From the NCBI GenBank assembly GCA_023415035.1, contig JAEZLX010000058.1:1-12553 (forward strand): a stretch of 12,553 nucleotides of DNA, read 5' to 3'. How positions within the stretch are numbered: the first letter of the stretch is position 1; every line of letters begins with the position of its first letter. The DNA is from Pseudomonadota bacterium (GTDB lineage Bacteria; Pseudomonadota; Gammaproteobacteria; Burkholderiales; Burkholderiaceae_C). The position numbers and the translations under genes were made by a program. The notes under the pieces are model-generated. The model was not told the DNA's origin. It was given only the letters and a program-made list of their open reading frames with translations, and did no database searches. Shown here in pieces: positions 6,952 to 12,553 of this stretch.

Positions 6952-7800
6952 ATGCAGCTTGCAGACTTCGGCACCCGCTTCATCTTCGACGACCCGCGCT
7001 ACGAGGCCATCGCCAAGGCCGGCGCCGAGCAGTACGCCAAGGGCACGCCGTTCAACCACATCGCGATCGACAACTTCCTGCCCGAGGAAGTGGCGGAGGC
7101 CATGCTGGCCGAGTTTCCCAAGCCCAGCGACATCGAGTGGCACAACTACCAGCGCCCGGCCGAGCAGAAGCTGGTGTGCGTGGACGAGCGCAAGTTCGGT
7201 CCGGTCACGCGGAACATGCTGTTCCAGTTCAATTCGGCGCCGTTCCTGCGTTTCCTGGAGACGGTCACGGGCATTCCCAACATGATTCCCGACCCTCACA
7301 TGCGGGGCGGCGGCCTGCACCAGACGCCGCGTGGCGGGCTGCTCAAGCTGCATGCGGACTTCAACAAGCACGACGAGAACTTCCTTGACCGGCGCATCAA
7401 CGTCATCCTGTACCTCAACAAGAACTGGAAGGAGGAGTACGGCGGCAGTCTGGAGCTGTGGGACCAGGAGGTGACCCACTGCGGTGCCAAGATCCTGCCG
7501 GTGTTCAACCGGCTGGCCATCTTCTCGCCGACGAGCAACACGTTCCACGGCCATCCCGACCCGCTGACCTGCCCCGAGGGTGATTCGCGCAAGTCGCTGG
7601 CGCTGTTCTATTACACGAACGGCCGACCCGAGGAGGAACTCAACGGCGCGCACACGACCATCTTCAAGGCACGCCCCAACGAACGCATCGGTGGCGTGCG
7701 CTGGCGTGTCTCGCAGGACTACATGCCGCCCGTGCTGTTCCGCGCGCTGCGCAAGGTCCGCGAGCGCCACTTCGCGCAGTCGATCAAGAAGCGCGGCTGA
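6952..7800 (+). CDS. 2-oxoglutarate/Fe(II)-dependent oxygenase (prolyl 4-hydroxylase-like), substrate unknown
   Basis: A 282-residue soluble protein with the double-stranded beta-helix signature of Fe(II)/2-oxoglutarate dioxygenases. These use O2 and 2-oxoglutarate to hydroxylate a substrate and release succinate and CO2. The iron facial triad reads as His134 and Asp136 (LKLHADFNKH) plus His199 (NTFHGHPDPL), and the 2-oxoglutarate-binding Arg is Arg213 (DSRKSLALFYYT). Between them NVILYLNKNWKEEYGGSLELWD (shortened here to its role as the central strand and turn) is typical of the P4H/Tpa1-like branch. No signal peptide or membrane segment is seen. The ATG at 6952 is chosen because GAGAGG lies 5 nt upstream; an in-frame ATG at 6862 would add 30 atypical residues across the promoter. 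It has its own leader with an FNR-type box and ends at a strong hairpin, so it appears to be a single-gene unit. The substrate could be a protein, a sugar or a small molecule. Confidence 0.85.
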   Translation: MQLADFGTRFIFDDPRYEAIAKAGAEQYAKGTPFNHIAIDNFLPEEVAEAMLAEFPKPSDIEWHNYQRPAEQKLVCVDERKFGPVTRNMLFQFNSAPFLRFLETVTGIPNMIPDPHMRGGGLHQTPRGGLLKLHADFNKHDENFLDRRINVILYLNKNWKEEYGGSLELWDQEVTHCGAKILPVFNRLAIFSPTSNTFHGHPDPLTCPEGDSRKSLALFYYTNGRPEEELNGAHTTIFKARPNERIGGVRWRVSQDYMPPVLFRALRKVRERHFAQSIKKRG

Positions 7801-7816
7801 ACAGGCGCATCCGGGC

Positions 7817-7859
7817 GACCAAGGCCTGTCCGGCTTGTGCCGGCAGGCCTTGGTCGTTT
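7817..7859. terminator. Strong hairpin between convergent 2OG oxygenase and ohr genes
   Basis: A 17-bp stem with a single T bulge (7817-7834 with 7839-7855), a TTGT loop and GTTTG after it. It begins 16 nt past the oxygenase stop codon and ends 20 nt before the ohr stop. It should terminate the rightward transcript; as a symmetric hairpin it may also help stop leftward ohr mRNA, though no T-run follows on that side. Confidence 0.75.
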
Positions 7860-7874
7860 GCGGGTGTTGTCGGA

Positions 7875-8294
7875 TCAGACGCTGACGTTCAGCGTCACGT
7901 CGATGTTGCCGCGCGTGGCGTTCGAATACGGGCAGACCTGGTGGGCTGCGTCCACCAGCGCCTGGGCGGCGGCGCGGTCCATGCCGGGCAGGTTCACGTT
8001 CAGGCGCGCGGCGATGCCGTAGGCCTGGCCGACGGGGCCCAGGTCCACTTCGGCGTCGATCGAGAGGCCGGCGGGCAGTGCCAGCTTCTGGCGGGCGGCC
8101 ACCGCCTTCATGGCGCCGATGAAGCAAGCCGAGTAGCCGGCGGCAAAGAGCTGCTCGGGGTTGGTGCCGGTGCCGGCGGTGCCGGGCGAGGACAGGGTGA
8201 CGTCGAGCCGGCCGTCATCGGTGCGCGAGGCGCCGTCGCGGCCGCCCGTGGTGTGGGCACGGGCGGTGTAAAGGACTTTGTCGAGGGAAGCCAT
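7875..8294 (-). CDS. ohr: Ohr, organic hydroperoxide resistance protein (OsmC/Ohr family)
   Basis: A small cytoplasmic thiol peroxidase that reduces organic and fatty-acid hydroperoxides, recycled by lipoylated proteins. The 139-residue length is typical. The two reactive cysteines are Cys57 (QLFAAGYSACF) and Cys121 (HQVCPYSNATRGNIDVTL), with the conserved Arg19 (TGGRDG) and Glu48 (NPEQLF) that orient the peroxidatic thiol. The full Ohr C-terminal signature separates it from OsmC proper. The start codon has an excellent ribosome binding site, AAGGAGA, 6 nt upstream. The MarR-type repressor OhrR, often adjacent, is not in this window, and I see no OhrR-like TACAATT palindrome upstream. srkA ends 129 bp upstream on the same strand, so ohr may have its own promoter or be read from srkA; the gap shows no obvious promoter. 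Confidence 0.96.
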   Translation of the reverse strand: MASLDKVLYTARAHTTGGRDGASRTDDGRLDVTLSSPGTAGTGTNPEQLFAAGYSACFIGAMKAVAARQKLALPAGLSIDAEVDLGPVGQAYGIAARLNVNLPGMDRAAAQALVDAAHQVCPYSNATRGNIDVTLNVSV

Positions 8295-8423
8295 GGCGAT
8301 CTCCTTGGTGTGGCCTGTGGTTGGCAGGGCGATGAACGGCGCACGGCCTGGCTCGGCCCGGATGCGCCGGCTGACCGGGTGGAGGATGCCGCAACCGGGG
8401 GTGAAGCGCAATCCCGGCGGGGA

Positions 8424-9473
8424 TCAGGCCACCAGCGGGGCTTCCTGCATCGCCTCGATCTGTTCGGTGAGCATGTCCACCTGGCCCTGCCAGTAGTCGC
8501 GGGTGCCGAACCAGGGGAAGTTGTGCGGGAAGCTCGGGTCGTCCCAGCGGCGGGCGATCCAGGCGCTGTAGTGGATCAGTCGCAGGGTGCGCAGCGGCTC
8601 GATCAGGGCCAGCTCGCGGCGGTCGAAGTCGCGCACCTGCTCGTAGCCGTCGAGCAGGGCGCCGAGTTGCCGGTTGCGCTGGGCGCGCTCGCCCGACAGC
8701 AGCATCCACAGGTCCTGCACGGCAGGGCCGGTCCGGGCGTCGTCCAGGTCAACGAAGTGCGGACCGGCGCCAGGCTGGTCTTCCGGCGTCCAGAGGATGT
8801 TGCCCGGGTGGCAGTCGCCGTGCAGCCGCAGGCGCGCGATGCCCCCGGGATGGTCTTCGCCCAGCAGCACGGCATGGGCCTCGATGAGCGACAGGGCCTC
8901 GTCGCAGGCGCGCGTCCAGGCGGCGCGTACCTCCGGTGCGACCGCCTCGTGTTCGAGCAGCCACTGCCGGGGTTCGCGCAGGAAACTGCAGGCGTCGAGC
9001 GCGGGGCGGTGCGCGAACGGTGCGCTGGCGCCCACGGTGTGCAGCCGCGCGAGAAAGCGCCCGATCCATTCGAGCACGTCCAGGTCCTCCAGCTCGGGGC
9101 GCCGTCCGCCGCGCCGCGGGCTGACGGCGAATCGGAAGCCTCCGGACTCGTGCAGGGTCCTCCCGTCGAGCGCCAGCGGCGCGACCATGGGCACCTCGGC
9201 CGCGGCGAGTTCCGCCGCGAAGGCATGTTCCTCCAGAATCTGGTCGTCGGTCCACCGGCCGGGGCGGTAGAACTTGACCACCACTTGCGCATGCCCTTCG
9301 ACGGGGGCGTCCAGACCGGCCTGGTAGACGCGGTTTTCGTAGCTGCCCAGTGCCGAGAGGCGCCCATCGGCCCACAGGCCGACGCTGGACAGCGCGTCGA
9401 GCACGACGTCGGGGGTCAGGCGGTCGTAGGGATGGTCGTCGGCCTTCGGGGCAGTCTCGTCATGGGGTCGCAT
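8424..9473 (-). CDS. srkA: SrkA (YihE/RdoA), stress response serine/threonine kinase
   Basis: A protein kinase with the choline-kinase-like fold; in E. coli SrkA counters stress-induced death and is under Cpx control. The 349-residue protein aligns along its length with E. coli SrkA (328 residues). Visible motifs include LGSYENRVYQ, VVVKFYRPGRWTDDQILEEH with candidate ATP-binding Lys67, and the catalytic loop LHGDCHPGNILW with Asp220 and Asn225. The metal-binding segment VDLDDARTGPAVQDLWMLLSG follows, with Asp242. The C-terminus ends in an FPWF...DYW motif shared with the family. It carries a polar, acidic N-terminal extension of about 15 residues and a 6-residue loop insertion after the catalytic loop. 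The ATG at 9473 is the first that gives a normal N-terminus; no clear Shine-Dalgarno precedes it. Antisense open frame further upstream is not part of the gene. It is divergent from the methyltransferase gene across 54 bp. Confidence 0.94.
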   Translation of the reverse strand: MRPHDETAPKADDHPYDRLTPDVVLDALSSVGLWADGRLSALGSYENRVYQAGLDAPVEGHAQVVVKFYRPGRWTDDQILEEHAFAAELAAAEVPMVAPLALDGRTLHESGGFRFAVSPRRGGRRPELEDLDVLEWIGRFLARLHTVGASAPFAHRPALDACSFLREPRQWLLEHEAVAPEVRAAWTRACDEALSLIEAHAVLLGEDHPGGIARLRLHGDCHPGNILWTPEDQPGAGPHFVDLDDARTGPAVQDLWMLLSGERAQRNRQLGALLDGYEQVRDFDRRELALIEPLRTLRLIHYSAWIARRWDDPSFPHNFPWFGTRDYWQGQVDMLTEQIEAMQEAPLVA

Positions 9474-9527
9474 GGGTGCATTGTCGCCGTGCTCGGCGCG
9501 CCGGCACGGCTTCCGTATGATGCCCTC
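9474..9527. promoter_or_regulatory. Short divergent promoter region between srkA and the methyltransferase operon
   Basis: Only 54 bp separate the two start codons. A -10-like TATGAT (9516-9521) lies 6 nt before the methyltransferase ATG, with no matching -35 at normal spacing. If used, transcription would begin at or next to the ATG, giving a leaderless mRNA. No Shine-Dalgarno is visible for either gene. Confidence 0.35.
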
Positions 9528-10406
9528 ATGAGGAAAACGTCCCAACGACAACCCAAACCCGTGCCCACGCTGCAGGAGCAGCTGCCGGAACTGCGCGCGG
9601 GACAGTCCATCGAGCTGCTCAAGGAGCTGCATATCCTCACGCGCGATGGCCGCCTGAACCAGGACACCCGGCGCAAGCTCAAGCAGGTCAACCATCTGCT
9701 GCAATTCATCGAACCGCTGCTGCAGGAAACACTGGCCGCGCGCGGCGATGTGACCCTGGCCGACCACGGTGCCGGCAAGTCCTATCTGGGCTTCATGCTG
9801 TACGACCTGTTCTTCCAGGGACGATCCGAGGGTCACGTCTATGGCGTGGAGGCTCGCGCCGAACTGGTGGAGCGCTCGCGCGAGCTGGCGGGGCGGCTGG
9901 GCTTCGATCGCATGAGCTTCCTGGCAGCGACCGTGCAGGAGGCGATGGCGCATGCCGGTCTGCCGCCGCAGATCGACGTGGTCACGGCCCTGCATGCCTG
10001 CGATACCGCCACCGATGACGCGATCGACTTCGGCCTTTCGCGCCAGGCGCGCTTCTTTGTGCTGGTGCCCTGCTGCCAGGCCGAGGTCGCCGCGAACATG
10101 CGCCGTCACAAGGCGCTGAACCTCTCGCGCACGCCGCTGGCCGAGCTGTGGCGCCATCCTCTGCACACGCGCGAGCTGGGCAGCCAGATCACCAACGTGC
10201 TGCGCTGTCTGCGTCTGGAGGCGCATGGCTACGAGGTCACGGTGACGGAGCTGGTAGGCTGGGAGCACTCGATGAAGAACGAGCTCATCCTGGCCCGGCG
10301 GCACGACCCGCCACGGCCGGGCACGACGGCACGGGCGCGCGAGCGCCTGGGCCAGCTCCTGGAAGAATTCGGTCTGCGCGATCTGGGCAACCGTTTCGCG
10401 GCCTGA
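9528..10406 (+). CDS. Class I SAM-dependent methyltransferase, METTL25/RRNAD1-like (Methyltransf_32 type)
   Basis: A 292-residue predicted cytoplasmic methyltransferase; the substrate is unknown. A polar N-terminal helical region (about residues 1-70) precedes the Rossmann domain. The SAM-binding motif I is LADHGAGKSYLGFMLYDL, starting near residue 77, with acidic Glu108 at the end of strand 2 (VYGVEAR). HACDTATDDAI (156-166) and VPCCQAEV (180-187) are the distinguishing signatures of this family, where VPCC replaces the NPPY-like motif of other N-methyltransferases. A late segment, GWEHSMKNELILARR, is the terminal strand pair. The start at 9528 gives the natural N-terminus; the frame upstream is antisense to srkA and ohr. 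It heads an operon with the antiporter (24-nt gap) and the YbdK-type ligase. RNA or protein methylation are both possible. Confidence 0.82.
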   Translation: MRKTSQRQPKPVPTLQEQLPELRAGQSIELLKELHILTRDGRLNQDTRRKLKQVNHLLQFIEPLLQETLAARGDVTLADHGAGKSYLGFMLYDLFFQGRSEGHVYGVEARAELVERSRELAGRLGFDRMSFLAATVQEAMAHAGLPPQIDVVTALHACDTATDDAIDFGLSRQARFFVLVPCCQAEVAANMRRHKALNLSRTPLAELWRHPLHTRELGSQITNVLRCLRLEAHGYEVTVTELVGWEHSMKNELILARRHDPPRPGTTARARERLGQLLEEFGLRDLGNRFAA

Positions 10407-10430
10407 CCGCCCCTTGGTGGAGGAAACAGC

Positions 10431-11621
10431 ATGGTGCCTGACTACCCGTTTCTGATGCAGGCGATGGCCTGGCCCCTGGCCCTGCTGGTGGCCTGGTTCC
10501 TGGGCGAGCGCCTGTACGAGGGATGGCGCGTGCCGCGCGTGACGAGTTACGTGGCGGTGGGCCTGGCCGGCAGCCTGATCGACCTGCCGGGCCTGACCGA
10601 CGCCGTTCCGGGGCTGCCCTTCCTGGCCAACGTGGCGCTGTCGCTGGTGCTGTTCGAGCTGGGTTACCGCATCAACCTGCGCTGGTTCCGCCACAACCCC
10701 TGGGTGCTGGTGCTCGGCCTGCTGGAGTCGGCCCTGACCTTCGTGCTGGTGTACTACGCCAGTGCCTGGTTTGACTTGCCGACCGACATGCGCCTGATCA
10801 TTGCCGCGCTCTCGGTGTCCGCATCGCCCGCGGGCATCGTGCGCGTGGCCAACGAGATGCGCAGCACCGGGCAGGTGACCGAGCGTGTGCTGCACCTGTG
10901 CGCCATCAACTGCATGGTGTCGGTGCTGCTGCTCAAGCTGGTGGTGGGCTACTGGCAACTGAACCAGTCGGGCGACATGGCCGGCGCGGTGCTGGGCAGC
11001 GTTCACGTGCTGCTGGCCTCGCTGCTGGCCGGTGCCGTGCTGGGGGTGCTCATGCCCTGGCTGCTGCGCAGCCAGAAGACTTCCGAGCGCGGCGTGACGG
11101 TGGTGTTCGCGCTGTCGGTGGTGCTGCTGACCACCATGACCTACGGCCTGCACATCTCGCCGCTGGTGGCGGCACTGGCCTTCGGCATCGTGGCGCGCGA
11201 GCGCCGGGTGCACCTGACCAATGCACAGCGCGGCTTCGGCACGGCCGGCGACCTGCTGAGTGTCTTCCTGTTCGTCTATATCGCCTCGCTGCTGGACTGG
11301 AGCGAAGTGGGCTCCGGCATGCGGCTGGCCGTGGTGCTGATTCTGGTGCGCGCCGCGTCGAAGGTGGCCTGCAACGTGGCCGCGGCGCGGCTGTCGGGCA
11401 GCACCGAGCGCAAGGGCGTGCTGGCCGGACTCGCGCTCACGCCGATGTCGGTGTTCACCATCGTGCTGCTGGAGCAGACCCGCTTCCTGGGCTTTGGTCC
11501 GGCCACCGAGGTGCTGACGGTGATGGCGGCGATGATGCTGCTGCAGGAGCTGCTGGGGCCGCTGGTGACCCAGCGCAGCCTGATGGCCGCTGCCGAGACC
11601 CATGTCACCAAGGAGGGATGA
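10431..11621 (+). CDS. Cation:proton antiporter, CPA2-like, membrane domain only
   Basis: A 396-residue polytopic inner-membrane protein with roughly 11-13 hydrophobic segments spread from residue 8 to 380. Conserved-looking elements are the amphipathic N-terminal RVPRVTSYVAVGLAGS, the LVLFELGYRINL half-helix (73-83), ALSVSASPAGIVRVANE (126-142) and the basic pair Arg307/Lys311 in LVRAASKVACN. These match the NhaA/KefC-fold exchanger layout, exchanging Na+ or K+ for protons. It lacks the C-terminal RCK/TrkA-N domain of KefB/KefC. In the helix expected to carry the transport Asp (about 155-175) I read AINCMVSVL, with Cys161 where an acidic residue is usual. GGAGGA lies 6 nt before the ATG. The stop is 4 nt before the YbdK-type gene, so translation is probably coupled. 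The family call is good; ion and direction are not readable. Confidence 0.8.
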   Translation: MVPDYPFLMQAMAWPLALLVAWFLGERLYEGWRVPRVTSYVAVGLAGSLIDLPGLTDAVPGLPFLANVALSLVLFELGYRINLRWFRHNPWVLVLGLLESALTFVLVYYASAWFDLPTDMRLIIAALSVSASPAGIVRVANEMRSTGQVTERVLHLCAINCMVSVLLLKLVVGYWQLNQSGDMAGAVLGSVHVLLASLLAGAVLGVLMPWLLRSQKTSERGVTVVFALSVVLLTTMTYGLHISPLVAALAFGIVARERRVHLTNAQRGFGTAGDLLSVFLFVYIASLLDWSEVGSGMRLAVVLILVRAASKVACNVAAARLSGSTERKGVLAGLALTPMSVFTIVLLEQTRFLGFGPATEVLTVMAAMMLLQELLGPLVTQRSLMAAAETHVTKEG

Positions 11622-11625
11622 GCCC

Positions 11626-12553
11626 ATGCCACTGGAAACCTTCAAGGCCTCCGAGTCGCTGACGCTGGGCGTGGAGCTGGAGCTGCAGCTGGTCAACAGC
11701 TACGACTACGACCTCTCCAGCTCGGCCAACGACCTGCTGGAGCTGCTGCAGCGCAAGCCTTTCCCGGGCACTGTCACGCCCGAGATGACGCAGAGCATGA
11801 TCGAGATCGCGACCGACGTGCAGAGCATGCACGGACCGCTGCTGGCGCAGCTTCGTGAAATTCGCGACACACTGGTGGCCGCCTGCGACCGGCTCAACAT
11901 CGAGATCGCCGGCGGCGGCACGCACCCGTTCCAGCGCTGGTTCGAGCAGCGCATCTTCTCCAAGCCGCGCTTCCAGCAGCTCTCGGGCCTGTACGGGTAC
12001 CTCGCCAAGCAGTTCACCGTGTTCGGCCAGCACGTGCATGTGGGCTGCGCCTCGCCCGACGAGGCGCTGTTTCTGCTGCACGCGCTGAACCGCTACGTGC
12101 CGCACTTCATTGCGCTGTCGGCCTCCTCTCCGTTCTCGCAGGGGGTGGACACGCTGTTCGACTCGGCTCGTCTGAACTCGGTGTTCGCCTTCCCGCTCAG
12201 CGGCCGCGCACCCTTCGTGCTGAGCTGGGAAGAGTTCGCCAACGGCTACTTCACCAAGGTGGAGAGCACGGGCGTGGTCAAGTCCATGAAGGACTTTTAC
12301 TGGGACATCCGGCCCAAGCCCGAATACGGCACCATCGAATTGCGCGTGTGCGACACGCCGCTGACGGTGGAGCGCGCGGCCGCGCTGGCCTGCTACCTGC
12401 AGGCCCTGTGTCGCCATCTGCTGGAGCGCAACGAGCCGCCGCCGGAGGAGGACGACTACCTAGTCTATACCTACAACCGCTTCCAGGCCTGCCGCTTCGG
12501 CCTGGACGGCATGATGGTCAACCCCAGGACGCGCGAGCAGATCAGCATCCGCG
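11626..12553 (+). CDS. ybdK: YbdK-type carboxylate-amine ligase (GCS2 family), 3'-partial
   Basis: Member of the glutamate-cysteine ligase type 2 family. E. coli YbdK has weak gamma-glutamylcysteine synthetase activity in vitro, but its real amine substrate is not settled. The 309 codons present correspond to about five sixths of E. coli YbdK (372 residues); the end lies beyond the window. Matching segments are LTLGVELELQLVN with Glu17 and Glu19, EMTQSMIEIATDV, GGGTHPFQRW (96-105), VFGQHVHVGC (132-141), the HFIALSASSPF core and WDIRPKPEYGTIELRVCDTPLT. AGGAGG within the end of the antiporter gene lies 9 nt before the ATG. An ATG overlapping the antiporter stop (11618) is out of frame. The tight link to the antiporter suggests shared expression and perhaps a gamma-glutamyl compound that affects transport, which is inference. 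Confidence 0.93.
   Translation, partial: MPLETFKASESLTLGVELELQLVNSYDYDLSSSANDLLELLQRKPFPGTVTPEMTQSMIEIATDVQSMHGPLLAQLREIRDTLVAACDRLNIEIAGGGTHPFQRWFEQRIFSKPRFQQLSGLYGYLAKQFTVFGQHVHVGCASPDEALFLLHALNRYVPHFIALSASSPFSQGVDTLFDSARLNSVFAFPLSGRAPFVLSWEEFANGYFTKVESTGVVKSMKDFYWDIRPKPEYGTIELRVCDTPLTVERAAALACYLQALCRHLLERNEPPPEEDDYLVYTYNRFQACRFGLDGMMVNPRTREQISIR

Noticed and set aside
7941..9527. Plus-strand open frame leading into the methyltransferase
   Set aside because: It lies antisense to ohr and srkA and has no family features; the methyltransferase begins at 9528.
9474..11696. Long minus-strand open frame continuous with srkA, opposite the methyltransferase and antiporter
   Set aside because: Only the part from 9473 down resembles SrkA; the rest is His/Gln-rich antisense sequence over clear plus-strand genes.

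Overview
The window is a gene-dense, high-GC bacterial chromosomal segment with 12 protein genes. Two of them touch the window edges: the 3' gene is cut off, and the 5' gene may begin upstream. The protein set points to a betaproteobacterium of the order Burkholderiales: an HtpG with a Comamonadaceae-like central and C-terminal sequence, an frmR-frmA pair, and a membrane antiporter next to a YbdK-type ligase. This assignment rests on remembered family resemblance, not on a search. I see no mobile element, integrase, tRNA, rRNA, CRISPR array or plasmid/phage gene. Codon use looks uniform.

Left part (1-3660). An RluF-like pseudouridine synthase is followed by a hairpin. Next comes a formaldehyde-response unit: a promoter whose -10 element overlaps a clear FrmR/RcnR-type operator, then frmR and frmA (glutathione-dependent formaldehyde dehydrogenase). 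A beta-class glutathione S-transferase runs tail-to-tail into frmA. Upstream of it on the same strand is a membrane-anchored SRPBCC protein.

Middle part (3661-7860). An AT-rich 100-bp divergent region separates the SRPBCC gene from a LysR-type regulator. A heat-shock (sigma-32) promoter, wrapped in a perfect 13-bp inverted repeat, precedes htpG, which ends at a good intrinsic terminator. Just after that terminator lies an FNR-type box at class II spacing from a plausible -10, then a 2-oxoglutarate/Fe(II) oxygenase of unknown substrate. A strong hairpin separates this from ohr on the opposite strand.

Right part (7875-12553). ohr (organic hydroperoxide reductase) and srkA (stress response kinase) read leftward. 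Divergent from srkA, a rightward operon encodes a METTL25-like SAM methyltransferase, a CPA2-type cation:proton antiporter lacking an RCK domain and, 4 nt later, a YbdK-type carboxylate-amine ligase cut by the window end.

Many of these genes deal with stress: formaldehyde (frmRA), electrophiles (GST), protein misfolding (htpG), organic peroxides (ohr) and stress signalling (srkA). They sit in at least six separate transcription units, so this is a neighbourhood rather than one system. The most informative new material is regulatory: the FrmR operator, the sigma-32 promoter inside an inverted repeat, and the FNR-type box ahead of an oxygen-dependent enzyme. I did not find a convincing undescribed multi-gene system.
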